From positions 558,001 to 622,000 of the forward strand of contig JAKGDA010000001.1 of assembly GCA_021596325.1 (NCBI GenBank): a DNA stretch of 64,000 nt, given 5' to 3'. Under the pieces are notes generated by a model. The model saw only the letters and a program-made list of their open reading frames with translations, made no database searches and was not told the DNA's origin. Position numbers and translations under genes: made by a program. Positions 1 to 10,839 of this stretch are shown one piece after another (positions within the stretch are counted from its first letter, which is position 1; every line of letters begins with the position of its first letter). The DNA is from Parafenestella ontariensis (Eukaryota; Ascomycota; Dothideomycetes; Pleosporales; Cucurbitariaceae).

Positions 1-771
1 CTCGCCAGGTCATTCCTCGTAGGGTCATTTCACCCTGCAACAGAGCACTTGCGCACAACCGGCATCGAGGTCTCTGATGAACTTGTTTGTCGAATCAACT
101 CCGCAGCAACTACAAGCACGTTATATATATGGAAAAATATCGCGTCATTGAAGCAAGCACTTAGAGAAGGCGAGGATGAGGAGAGTCTTCTCTTCGCCTG
201 GAAAGCACTTCTTGACGCGATTGACTTCTTTCAGACATCGATCCGCCCTCTTCTCAACGACTGCGAGAAGAGGCTCCACTTCCTTGACCAAGCAAGCCGA
301 CTGACCTGTTATAAAGTTAACTCTCGATATCACCTTGGAATTCTGGTCCTGGTCGATGCAATCGAGGCTGCTGGACGGTCTGATCTGTTGCCAGGAGTCA
401 CCGCCGCAAAACAAGAGGCTGAACATGAATCGATCAACGTCCTCAAGTTCGGCATAGAGAGCACATATATGTTGTACGGATCTGGAGAAGATTCAGCTAC
501 TGCCTCGAAGTCTGTCGATACTACCGATATCCTCCGACGGCCGATTGCTGCATCAGTTCTTGCTATTGACCCTCACCCTCCCGATGTGGTTGAGCTGGTA
601 AGGCTAATGAACAAGGTCATTAGTCGTAAGTACCGCGAAGGCGAGATTAAGCATGCCACCTACTCCTATCTCTCATCAATCTTGCTCAAGGCCCTCGAAC
701 ACCTCCCGCAAGGTTCCAAGTTGGTTCAAGCTGCACGGGAGAACTTACAACGATCTCTTCACAATGAATGA
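1..771 (+). CDS. 3' part of a helical fungal protein, possibly a Zn(II)2Cys6-type regulator
   Basis: Frame 1 is open from the first base and ends at TGA 769-771, giving 256 visible residues. There is no plausible ATG near the left edge, so the start lies outside the window. The visible part is mostly helix-forming, with patterns such as LLFAWKALLDAIDFF and CYKVNSRYHLGILVLVDAIE. Such segments resemble the C-terminal regulatory half of fungal Zn(II)2Cys6 transcription factors, often predicted as all-helical. The DNA-binding domain is not in view, so that assignment is inference from general character only. A gene of unknown function with a helical C-terminus is equally possible. No intron signals interrupt the visible part. 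Confidence 0.5.
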   Translation, partial: LARSFLVGSFHPATEHLRTTGIEVSDELVCRINSAATTSTLYIWKNIASLKQALREGEDEESLLFAWKALLDAIDFFQTSIRPLLNDCEKRLHFLDQASRLTCYKVNSRYHLGILVLVDAIEAAGRSDLLPGVTAAKQEAEHESINVLKFGIESTYMLYGSGEDSATASKSVDTTDILRRPIAASVLAIDPHPPDVVELVRLMNKVISRKYREGEIKHATYSYLSSILLKALEHLPQGSKLVQAARENLQRSLHNE

Positions 772-1209
772 ATAGCGCTGTCTTTCAGTCACACCTTTGC
801 CCACGCTCGTCTTGTTCTTTATGAACGTTGTTGACTGCGCCTTGTCAACGCCTTTCGTTTACCTTTGTGACATTGTTCGATCTCGTTTGAATGATCCAGG
901 AGGTAGTAGATTACTTGTTTTTTGTTCTCGAAGATGGCAACTTCGCCTTCCAAGAAGTGTTCTGGTTTTTGTCCTTTGTTCCCATCTCACACAATGTCTG
1001 GCTGGAAATTAACGTATAACAACATCCTCCCCAACATTTCCCAAGTCGGGAATTTCATAATTTCCATACTCTAGAAGCAGCACTCTATCTTTCATACATC
1101 ACTTCCAACCAAACCCCACGAATCATTTTGAGAAAGCAAGGTTCGAAACAACTTTAGGCAACTATACAGAACTACTAACATCAAGTCAACGTAGTTAAAC
1201 TTCACGGCC
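772..1209. other. Intergenic, 3' UTR and promoter space
   Basis: This 438-bp stretch lies between two genes on the same strand. It should hold the 3' UTR of the left gene and the promoter and leader of the next one. The last 100 bases are A/C-rich, as often seen in fungal 5' leaders. I see no convincing reading frame or repeat. Confidence 0.5.
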
Positions 1210-2865
1210 ATGGCTAATTCACGAGCAGTTGTTAACCCGTTCACAAAGAATGAAGACCGCATGAGACGCAACACTAGAGACAGCAGATGGGTATCTGATA
1301 ACAGCGGACATCACCATACTCGGCAACAAGCTGGCCCGGGCAAGATTGCTCAATATATGCCGCAACAGTTCCAGCATGTCAGTCATACCCCCTTGATGGC
1401 ATCATCTTCAGACGAGATCTCACCAAAGGCTCGCTCACATTTTCCAACACTACCCCGATTACAGACTTCACCTCCTCCAGTCTCTCCTACGTTCTCTGAT
1501 CGCGCCTTTCGTCGCGATAGTCCTATCTCTGCTATTGGTCCCATTGACTTTTCGCATTCAGGGGAACGCAGGAAGAGCTCCGATATTACCGTATTCCCCT
1601 ATTACCCATCTACAATCAAGAAGCCTGAACCCAAGTCCAAGCAATCTTGGTGGAAACATGGCCTTAACAAAAGCTCTAATCCGCCCGCGGCTACTTCAGG
1701 TGAGAACAGGGCAGACGAAGGTCAAGCATTTACAAGTCTCACAGATCTATATCGTACAGCCAAAGACATCTATCAAGTAGGGCCAAAGGGCGAAGGGCAA
1801 AAGCTCTGGAGAGGTTACAAGCAGTTCCGCAAAGAGAAGCAAAATCACACTGGAGCTAGACAGTACATTCCAACGGCACAGGCAGACGAAAGGCCTCAAA
1901 CGGCTCCGCAACACCCTACCGAAGCACATTCAGCACGTTCAGCACTGCGGCCTTTGCCAAGTCATAGTCATACAACGTTTGAAAGAACAAAACCATTGCC
2001 TAAGAGTCCGTTCCAACGACAAGACTCTGGCCTGAGCGAAGGAGAGTTCTCACGTTCGTCATGCGAGGTACCCCTATCTATCGACGAGAGCATTCATCAA
2101 CTTGTCGATGTAAACAAGCCCCTTCCTCCAGTACCGAGATTGCAGCCTGCGCCCAAATCCCGTCATCCGATGGACCTGGAGAGTGCATTCAGTGTCGGTA
2201 TCGCTGCTGCTAGTATGCAACATCCAACACAGAGGCGTGGAGAAACTCAGCGTCCTGAACGCGACCAACACGTATCAAAAGATACTCACTCTGCCCCCTG
2301 GTGGAAGGCATTAGCTGACAAGCAAACCACCAAAGCACACGCAGCACTGAAAGCCAATATCTCCCATACACGACCTCTGACTGCCTTCAATGACGGCCGC
2401 ACAGCTAATGTAGCGACTGAGTGCGGCGGTGTTGGCGGCCACGCAGCTGCCATGTCTTCACCCTCAACCCGCAACGGCATTTCTTTTAATAAAGCTTCTC
2501 AAGCAAAGAACAAGAAGCAGGTGAAAAGACCTCTCCCACTGAACCTACCACAGCAGCAAAAAGGTAAGCAAAAAGCCCCACACGGCACACATCCCACGCA
2601 CTGGCGCGAGATGTTTGATACGCTGTCGACGGCTACTAAAGGTAAGAAGAGGAAGGACTCTGATACGAGTTTTGCGTGCCAGGGGCTTTCTGATAGCTTT
2701 GAAGCTGTGCAGGTGAGAGAGCCAGGGCCTTCGACGCAGTTTCAGAGAGCGGATGACAGTGATCTGGTGCCTGGGCCGCTGTTTGCTGGGAGACAGGGGG
2801 CTGACGATGGGAGGAGGGATACGAGGTTCTATCGGCCTTATTATGATGTGCTTGGTGAGTATTGA
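1210..2865 (+). CDS. Hypothetical intrinsically disordered protein, 551 aa
   Basis: A single open frame begins with ATG in the context GGCCATGGC and runs to TGA 2863-2865. The protein is rich in Ser, Pro, Gln, His and Lys, with no recognisable folded domain, signal peptide or membrane helix. More ordered patches are LTDLYRTAKDIYQVGPKGEG (around residues 178-197) and a Trp-containing patch seen twice, SWWKHGL and PWWKALA. The C-terminus is acidic/aromatic (RFYRPYYDVLGEY). A near-perfect donor GTGAGT lies inside the last codons at about 2853, with an acceptor-like TTTACAG near 2906. Splicing there would replace the last residues by about 20 others, so the C-terminus is uncertain. I cannot assign a function. 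Confidence 0.7.
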   Translation: MANSRAVVNPFTKNEDRMRRNTRDSRWVSDNSGHHHTRQQAGPGKIAQYMPQQFQHVSHTPLMASSSDEISPKARSHFPTLPRLQTSPPPVSPTFSDRAFRRDSPISAIGPIDFSHSGERRKSSDITVFPYYPSTIKKPEPKSKQSWWKHGLNKSSNPPAATSGENRADEGQAFTSLTDLYRTAKDIYQVGPKGEGQKLWRGYKQFRKEKQNHTGARQYIPTAQADERPQTAPQHPTEAHSARSALRPLPSHSHTTFERTKPLPKSPFQRQDSGLSEGEFSRSSCEVPLSIDESIHQLVDVNKPLPPVPRLQPAPKSRHPMDLESAFSVGIAAASMQHPTQRRGETQRPERDQHVSKDTHSAPWWKALADKQTTKAHAALKANISHTRPLTAFNDGRTANVATECGGVGGHAAAMSSPSTRNGISFNKASQAKNKKQVKRPLPLNLPQQQKGKQKAPHGTHPTHWREMFDTLSTATKGKKRKDSDTSFACQGLSDSFEAVQVREPGPSTQFQRADDSDLVPGPLFAGRQGADDGRRDTRFYRPYYDVLGEY

Positions 2866-5492
2866 GGCCGGTGGTAAGCTTTTGGATGCTTCGGTAGGCT
2901 TTACAGGTGCTCATGGGGCACTGCAGGTTGCTTTCCAGGCTACCCTCTTCTCCAGTCCCTGCTAGTCGGCTGTTTGGAGGGACACACGACTGTAGGTTCT
3001 TTCCTTCTCTTTCAGTCTCTATTTTCAGAGCGTATTTTCATTTCTTTCAGTCCCTATTTTCGGCCAAGTTTGGCATTGATTTCCTATGTTAGCTCTTACG
3101 ATCTGTCTATTCTTATTCAGTAATTGCTTATCTCTTCACTTTGAATCTCTCATGGCGTGTTACTCTCCTTCTCCGTCATCGTCACTCCGTCTTCAATATA
3201 AGTACCCATGCAACATACATCATCTATGGCTATTAATATCGCCGTTCCTGGACAAGGCAGATTGCTGAGGCTGGGAGAAACGTTCCGCTCAGCCCTAACG
3301 AAGATGAACATGGCAACAACGCGACGGTCTCCTGCAGAACAATATAAAAAAGACAAGGTAGGAGATATCGGGAAGCAAAAAGAGCCCAACGCGGGGGAAG
3401 CGAGGCTAAAAGAGGGTTAAAATGTTTCGAAACAGGCTGCATGGCCGTCCCGGCAGATCCGCACGCAAGGTGCGGAGTGAACGGCTGGTCCAGGTGTAGG
3501 TATTTTGCGGTTGTTGGAACGAGCAAGGAAAGCACAATGTGATAAAATTAGTTCGATGATGAAGTAGTGTTGTACAGACTGCGCTGAAGATATCGATGTG
3601 GCGAACGTATCTGTATCTGAATAGTGAATGCACGAACAAGCGAACGTCGCGACTATGTTGGGCTCTGTGCATTGCAGTCACTGCAGCTGCTAGCCCCCAT
3701 CTTGTACTCTCGAGAACTCATCACGGTACGTCTCTTCGTGTCTCACTCTGGAGAGGCCAAGGTGGGCTGTACTCTTCGTTCCGCTTACTCTCAACACCAT
3801 CGGCAGCATCCATCCCGCGGAAGGGACGGCCCTCGTGCGTTGGGGTTGAAGAGGGCGTCCGGGGATGCATTTTCTTCGCCGCCTCATGACTCCTTGCAAA
3901 TATTCACGCAGGATCACACCGACCAGAATCTACGTGGACGTTCACAGAAGGTCTGAGGAAGGGTGCCAGCGCAGAGAGCCCCATGTCGCCGTTGGAAGCA
4001 TGGCACATGGTACCCACTCACATTGTCCTACCCCACGATGCAAGAATGGCCCCAAAAATAGGCTCCAGACGATCGCTACAAAACGAAACATATTTGCCCC
4101 GATACGGCTAGAGAGCCGAAGATATGCAGGATAATTGTCCCGATCAGATGGGTTCCAGACTTACGTGCGTGGCTAATTAGCAGTCGTTGTGCCTGGTTCT
4201 GCATACTATAGTGCTGATCGGTGTCTGCCTTTGATAGGCGCACTCTGCCCTGACATGCGATGCAGCTCCAAGCCATCACCACGTACCGCATTAACGAAGC
4301 TGACAGACAAGGCCTGACAAATTAATCCATACCTGCTGCTGATGAACCGCGGGCATCCGGATGCTTTATGTCATTTCGGAGGCGACGCGCAAGGAAACGA
4401 TTCTGAGACAACAGAACTCGAGGAGCATTCCAAGTCGTCTGTCTAGGACTCGAAGTCGCGCTGAGTCTATCAGCAATAGTGGGCCGCTATGGAGCGGGGC
4501 GGCGCCTTCCTCAAGGCTCGAGGGCACCTTCCCGCGTCGATTGGTGGTTAAGGTTTGGGCAGGCGCTTGCCGGGAGCTTGACTGGGCTAGCTCTACTTTA
4601 GTTTTATGCGATGTCCCTGCAGCCCCAACCACTCATCACCCACAACGCCCATGTCCCGTTTTGCAGGCGCGAAACAGCTCCCAGCAATTGGGTGTCGACG
4701 ATCCTATGCCCTGGCTCTCCAGCGCCCTCTCGCTGGGCACAGCTCCGCTGCCGAGGGCACGAGGTGTGAAAATGGATCCCGTCTTCTGCTTTCCTATACC
4801 CCAGAGGGCCCTCAGCACTTGGAGGCGCAAGAGAGTACACGTACGACCTTGACCACTGACGATACCACGGCCGTGGGGAGCCTTTCTACAGCTACGCTGA
4901 CGGGAAGCATAAGCACCTTGTCAGATTCCTCATAATCAAGCACTTTGCGCTGCAGTGTTCCGGTCTCGATGCGCATCGTTTGTAAATCGTTTATTGAGTT
5001 CATCCGGGCGTCTATTTCTGGGCACCACTCCCCCCTCCTCATTCTGAGCGCCATTGCCTCCAACTCGTCTTCCCCGTCAGCCTATCAGACGGGCACCTGC
5101 AGTGGTGCAAGCAGGCTTCCTCTGGCGCCATACATTTAGACGTTGTGAGTACCCGCCCGCCTTCCATCCGATCTCTCTCCACCTGCTACGAACCGTGCTC
5201 CCCTCCATCCAATCCGTGACCTCGCCGCCCTCGAAGCGCCCCGAGTCAAAAGCCCAGCGCTTCGCCCATTGCCTCTGCTTCTTTCTCTTCTCTTCAGCAG
5301 GTCTCTTATTGTAATACGTTGTGCGTCTTTTATCTTTCCACCTCTTTTAACCGCACTCCTCTACGACTGGTCTAAGCTGCGCTGGATTATCGTCGTTGTC
5401 ATTCCATAGACATTTCTATCTCCTCTCCTCTTCGCTGTCCCCACTTCATGAGAGCTTCGAGTATCCTTGTGTGAACCTTGGATAGTCTTAGG
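2866..5492. other. Long intergenic region without a supported gene
   Basis: The 2.6 kb between the disordered protein and the MARVEL-like gene holds many short overlapping frames in both directions. None has family-like sequence, and none joins to a neighbour through good splice sites. A small perfect inverted repeat, TCCGCAC-gcaag-GTGCGGA, lies at 3458-3476. The last 350 bases are pyrimidine-rich (TCTTCTCTTCAGCAG near 5285), which looks like a promoter/leader and could include a 5' UTR intron. A non-coding RNA cannot be excluded. Confidence 0.4.
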
Positions 5493-7108
5493 ATGGCCGC
5501 CAACGACAAGAAGCTGACCAGAATCACGATTGAAAGACGGAGTTCAAACGACTCACTCGACATCAAGACCCCACGCACAGCACGCTTCGCAGAAGCCACC
5601 TCAGTATACTCGCCCGTGGACGCCCCACGATCACCATTCGAGTACCCCACAAATCACTACAAACCGCAAGCTCAAGTTTCAGACGTAGGCTTCGGCTACA
5701 TGCAATCAGTCGAGATGGAGGAAACCGACAGGAAATACCTCCCTCCCCCAACACCGAGGACCCCAGGTGGAGCCCTCAAGAGTGCACTGAAATCGCCCGG
5801 TGCGCCTCCCCGGACACCAGGGGGCGCAATGTCCATCCTGAGCCCAACCTTTAGGGAAGAGCAACATCTCGAAAAGCGGGAGGCGAGCACAGAGAAGGAG
5901 CAAGTCAAGGACTTGGTATGTATTTCGTGAAGATTTTCATTGTACTTCAGCTGCTAACAGCCAGCAGAAAATCAAAGTAAGAGTACGGATAGCCAAGATC
6001 TTCCTACGAGGCATCAACTTTGCCTGTAGTCTTATCGTACTTTCCATGGTCGCAACAGCATTCGCCATCTTCAACGCAACGAAAACTCTCCCGAAAAGGA
6101 ACGGACTCCCAGCATGGGCTGAAAACACCAAAGTCTGGCCCCAAATCCTGGTACTTGTCATCGCCTGCATCTCCTTGTTCATGTCGATCGTTGTTATGAT
6201 CGCTTATTGCAGAGGCGGCCATCATAGAGCAGAGAAAGTGGCTGCCTATTATACCGTCTTCGCCGTTGGTTTCTTCATCCTCAGCATCATCATGTGGGCA
6301 GTAGGAGCAGCTATTTTCAATCAGAGCAAAGCGCAGAACAACAACAAAGATATGTGGGGTTGGTCTTGCGTGGACAACAAGCGAAGACATCTTTTCGAGG
6401 ATGACGTCTCCTACGCTCTCGTCTGCCGCCTTCAGGTAAGCAATTTCCGCAGGAACGAGAAGAACGATACTAACGATACTACAGAACTGGGCACTTGTCT
6501 GCTGCATCATCGAGGTCGTCGTCGAAGTTCTCTGCATCACCATCTACGGAATCGTCTTTTACCGATTCTGGTCCAAGAGGAAGCTCAGGAAGTCCATGGC
6601 TCAGCGTGACAGGGCTCGCTCGGATCTCTACCTCGCCCAGCTTCGATCGCAATCCGCACCCAACACTCCCGGATTTGGCCCCATGTCTCCTCGCTCCGGC
6701 GGCTGGCGACCACCTCCAGGTCATCCGATGTACGTCGACCCTCACTCCGCTGCCGAGGCTGGCGAGAGCGACAAGGTCCAGTATGCGTACGCTCGCGAGA
6801 TTGCTCAACCTCAACCGTTCACTCTCCAAGCGCCACCCATCAAGGTCACTGGCGCAACACCAAAGATTGAGCAAGATGGCTTCGAGAGCGCCCCGTCACG
6901 AACGAACACCGTATCCCCACCACTACCTCCACTATCCTCAGGATTCCAAGAGAGACGGAACGATCACGTAGGAGCCGCACCAGGCGAGCAACAGTACGCA
7001 AGTGTGCCGATCCCCGGCGCATACACACCACTAGCATCACCCTCATACCCACCGCAACAACAACCAGCTGGCTTCGATTTTGGGCCAGCGGTCACGGGTC
7101 GGAATTGA
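5493..7108 (+). CDS. MARVEL-like four-transmembrane protein with disordered tails
   Basis: Three exons are inferred: 5493-5915, 5965-6435 and 6485-7108. The introns use GTATGT/GCTAACAGCCAG and GTAAGC/TACTAACGATACTACAG, both between codons; the first acceptor could also be at 5967. The product is about 505 aa. Four hydrophobic helices lie near residues 158-178, 199-222, 231-255 and 299-325, spaced like a MARVEL domain with a longer loop between helices 3 and 4. The N-terminal 140 residues are disordered and SP/TP-rich, with PRTPGGA occurring twice. The C-terminal tail of about 180 residues is rich in Pro, Ser and Gln. Fungal proteins of this shape are plasma-membrane or endomembrane proteins of mostly unknown role. 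ATG 5493 was chosen because an earlier in-frame start would be TTG. Confidence 0.85.
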
Positions 7109-9069
7109 GAAGCTAGTTAACGTGTATTTGTGATATTGCTCAAGCTGCATAGCGCGCATCGTATCGTTTTCTCTTCTACTTGAACCTAGGATCAGGGTCA
7201 ATTTGGGCATGGCTGGCGATCTTGGGTGCAGTTGTACATTTTTTTTTGGATATATGAGTGTGTCGGCTTTGGCTGCAACTTTTTCTTTTTGTCTTGTCTG
7301 TCTATCTGTCCGTCGGACTTAGTCTATCGCTGATAATTTCCCTGTCCTCTCTGGGGTGGTGTTGGAACCGGTTTTCCTTGAGATACCTTGTCGTCGAGTA
7401 ACGAACGCCTCTCTCTTTGCTGATGAAAGGGGGATGCACAGAAGTCGTTGAGAAGTATGGGATCTTGGATCTTAGAGTATGAAGTCATAAAAGATTTTCA
7501 CCTACAAAAACGTCTTGCCATTGCCTTCCTCAGTGTCAACTCGCGAACTTCACCCACGATTTCGCTTTGCCACCCACACAGAACACAGTCTGCTTCGCCA
7601 TCATCACGGAACGTGCAACACAACCACGCCTAGTTCCCCCTCAGCGTCTCGCCCATAACTCATACAACGATACCCCAATTTTCCTAAACGCTATTGTCTC
7701 CAACACACCCTTACCCTTGTCCTGTTGCCATGAGCCTCCTCGGCCGCAGAACAGGCCTGGTTGCAGCCGCCCAACGCCGCCGCCCTCAACGCAAAACTGT
7801 AGTTGCATGTAACCGCCCGGCTCGGAAAGCCTCGGGCACATTAGCGCGTGAACGCGTGGATCCCTGGCGCTGGTCCTGGTCCTGGGAAGTTGGCCTGGTG
7901 GCTGGATGGGAAAGTAAGTAAGGGAGCGAGTAAATGGATATGGGAGGAGACGGCGTAGCGTGGCACAGGTCTCAGATTCCAAAGGTCTTAGTTCTAGGTG
8001 GTACAAGCATGACGTGTTGAGTTGGTCGTGCGTATGTACATGGGTTAGGTCTTGGAATGGGTAGAGGTGTGGTGTGGGTTACAGTGCTGTACGCACGTTC
8101 AGATTCATTTCGATAGTGTTGCACACGGTTAGTTCATCGCTCTGTTTGATCGGATTAGATTCGACAGTGATGACGGCATCACGGAGCAAATATTGTTGGA
8201 GCTGGCGGAATCAAAGTGTTTAATTGCAGTGCAATGGCTTGAATGAATAGATTCATGTTCAACCATTGCTTCTGAAACCGCGGTTCAATTTCCTTCGAGT
8301 TCTACTACGTAGGCATTGATAGACATGATTGCTTGCTAGGTGTCCGTCATAATGGCTCCTGAGTTACTCTCATGAGAATGTCTAAGACTTCATGCTGCGG
8401 GAAGCTTCAATCGATCAGTCCCAGAATCTCAGCATCGTAATGACTCAACTGCCCATGACGCCTGTCGGACAGCTCGTGCATCGTACTCTCCTGTCTTTGA
8501 AGTCCTTTCTAGCGTGATTGGACATGTGGACTTTTGACACGGCGTAAGATCAACGGTGGATGCTATGGCACAAGAGGTGCGGGTCAATATATTGTCATGA
8601 GACACAACCGAGATACTTGTGAACAAGTCGGCAGGAAAGGAACATGTCACGGTAGTGAAACTTTTTGAAATCTTACCAAGAACCGTCAATGCCCGAGGCA
8701 ACGTCAGACTGAGACTTCACCGAGGGCATACGGACTGTAGTGTCAAGTCGTCAAGATGGGATGTCGAAGCCTGTCAGTCAGCTCTACTCGAGTAAAAACA
8801 GACACGTCACAAGCGAACAACAACGGGCAAGAGATGATCACACAATGGTTGTACGGAACATTCACCCAAGTGAAGCCTCCATTGTATATGTGATCGAAGA
8901 CCGGCTCGTTAGAGACTCGGTCAGCTCCATTGATAGGCCGCAAGTTCAATGCTTGCTCTTTTGTTAAGTACACCCAGGACTCCGTAGGACCGAACCCTCC
9001 GAGCCCGAAAATGCTGGTTATCGTGCAGAATCTTCACTTCGTTCCCTCTTCACCCATCCATCGACACGC
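7109..9069. other. Intergenic region, 3' UTRs and unassigned sequence
   Basis: About 2 kb lie between the MARVEL-like stop and the RPL11 stop, which face each other. The first 200 bases are T-rich (a T run near 7238) and fit a 3' UTR. An ATG at 7730 opens 63 Arg-rich codons that I do not recognise and do not call a gene. The rest shows no coherent frame, tRNA or repeat. Confidence 0.4.
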
Positions 9070-9696
9070 TTATCGGACAATACCCTCGAATCGGTTCTTG
9101 TACCACTTGATGGTCTCGTTCTGGTTGACGCGGTGGGAGGCGCCGATCTTGCTCTGGCACCGCCTGCGCTTGGCAACGCGCTCGCCGGGGCGGGTCATGC
9201 AGACGTAGAAGTCCATGCCGTAGATACTGTTCTAGTCAGCGTGTGCCTCTCTCTCACTGCCTAGACTGCTACATACCCGATGCTAGGGTCGTACTTGATG
9301 CCCAAGTCGATGTGTTCGCTGATACCGAAGCCGAAGTTGCCAGACTCTGAGAAGTTGCGCTTGCGGAGCTCGTACTCCTTGACCTTGAGGCCACGCTCGA
9401 GGATCTCCTCGGCCTTGGGGCCACGGACGGTAACGTGGACAGCGATCTTCTCGTTCCTCCTGATACCGAAGGTACGGACGGTGTAGCGGGCCTTGGAGTA
9501 GACGGGAGTCTGACCGGACAGCTGCTCGAGCACCTTCGCGGCACGGGTGAGACGATCACCAGACTCGCCGACGGAGATGTTGAGGACGAGCTTCTGGATG
9601 CGAAGCTCCCGCATGGGGTTGGAGGCCTTGGAGTCGGACTGGATTGCGTGTTAGTACTGGCATCGCTGCTGGTTATCGAATTTTGGTGCGTACCAT
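9070..9696 (-). CDS. RPL11: 60S ribosomal protein L11 (uL5)
   Basis: The gene has three exons on the minus strand: 9694-9696 (only the ATG), 9277-9638 and 9070-9226. Introns are 55 bp (donor GTACGC, branch ACTAAC, acceptor CCAG) and 50 bp (GTATGT to ACAG). The joined protein is 173 aa. It reads SDSKASNPMRELRIQ after Met, then the uL5 hallmarks LNISVGESGDRLTRA, VRTFGIRRNEKI and GFGISEHIDLGIKYDPSIG, and ends in NRFEGIVR. This is full length for eukaryotic L11, which binds 5S rRNA and forms part of the central protuberance of the 60S subunit. It is divergent from SmB, with 267 bp between start codons. The Met-only first exon is the main peculiarity. Confidence 0.97.
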
Positions 9697-9963
9697 TGTG
9701 ATGACTGCGGTGTTAGTGGTCGTCGGTGGCTGTCGATGTCGCTGGAATTGAGGATCGCATGAGGATTTTGGACACTGGCTCGCTAAGTGTGTGCGCATTG
9801 ACCACGTCAAGTCTTGGCGCTCTACTGAAAGCTTCTTGATCAACCAGGAACATCAAACAGCTCTATACACCCCACCACAGTCGACAACGAGGGGTTATAC
9901 TCTAACACGTGCCTATACCCATTCTTTGAGCTTCAAGTCGTCCTCGGACGCGCAACATTCACC
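9697..9963. promoter_or_regulatory. Shared divergent promoter of RPL11 and SmB
   Basis: The two start codons are separated by 267 bp, so this stretch must hold both core promoters and leaders. A perfect E-box CACGTG lies at 9906-9911, nearer to SmB. No clear TATA box is seen. Shared control is inferred from geometry only. Confidence 0.6.
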
Positions 9964-10839
9964 ATGTCTGGCGCCGCAAATAGGCAGGGAAAGATGGTAA
10001 GTAATTCTGCCTAGCAGCTCGAGTCCTTGACCTGAGAGAAGACGCGCATAGAAACTAACTGACTTCTGATGATGTAGCAAAATCTAGTAAGCGCTCCAGA
10101 ATCCGCTCAAAACCGCTCCATACTCACCGAAACCAGATCAACTACCGCATGAAAGTCACGCTTCTAGATGGTAGACAGATGGTCGGGCAGATGCTCGCCT
10201 TCGACAAGGTCAGTGTCGCGAACACTCACTTATTGTACTGTGCTAAATAGCACCTCACAGCACATGAACCTCGTTCTCGCCGATACAGAAGAGTTCCGAC
10301 GCACTCGACGAAGGGGTAAAGCGGCACCAGGCGCAGCGCAGACAGTCACCGAGACAGAAGAAAGACGCGCCATCGGACTCACCATCATCCGCGGCGCGCA
10401 TGTCATCTCAGTATCAGTAGACGGGCCGCCCCCAGCAGATCCCGCGGCGCGACTTGGAGCAACTTCTGGAGGAGCTACGACTGCTGCGACGCTAGCTGCT
10501 GGACCCGGTGTTGCACGACCAGCTGGCCGTGGACTACCAGTTGGCTTGACTGGACCTGCACCCGGCGTAGGAGGACCAGGTCCTGGGTTTGGAGGAGGTT
10601 TCCCAGGCGGGCCAGGTTTCGGAGGCCCACCAGGCTTCCCAGGCGGCCGTGGCCTCCCACCAAGCGGCGGACCACGTACGTATCACTTGTGCAGTGCTTA
10701 AGAAACATCTTGCTAACTTGTCGCAGCTGGGTTCCCCCCCGGCGGACCTCCGGGCTTTGCAGGAGGGCCTCCAGGCTTTGGTGGACCACCAGGCTTCAAC
10801 CCTGGCCGTGGCGGTCCTCCTGGCTTTGGTGGCAGGTAG
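9964..10839 (+). CDS. SMB1: Small nuclear ribonucleoprotein SmB/B' core protein
   Basis: Five exons are inferred: 9964-9996, 10078-10086, 10137-10208, 10261-10675 and 10727-10839, giving 213 aa. The Sm fold is clear. Sm1 covers INYRMKVTLLDGRQMVGQML then AFDKHMNLVLADTEEF, and Sm2 is GLTIIRGAHVISVSVDGPPP. It is followed by an Arg/Gly/Pro-rich tail of repeated PGF/GGP units, as in SmB proteins. Exon 2 is only 9 nt (CAA AAT CTA, Gln-Asn-Leu). It is required because KM-QNL-INYRM aligns exactly with KM-LQH-IDYRM of animal SmB. Exon 4 ends in phase 1, restoring GGPP-GFPP. SmB is one of seven Sm proteins forming the ring on U1, U2, U4 and U5 snRNAs in the nucleus. Confidence 0.95.

Noticed and set aside
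3458..3476. TCCGCAC-gcaag-GTGCGGA hairpin as a terminator or regulatory RNA
   Set aside because: A 7-bp stem is expected by chance many times in this window, and intrinsic terminators do not apply to fungal nuclear genes.
4361..4852. 163-codon plus-strand frame starting with ATG
   Set aside because: Composition looks like chance in GC-rich sequence, with overlapping frames of similar length on the other strand and no family-like motif or splice context.
7730..7921. 63-codon Arg/Trp-rich frame starting MSLLGRRTG
   Set aside because: The first residues look like a mitochondrial presequence, but the rest is low-complexity and I found no splice join to a known small mitochondrial protein.
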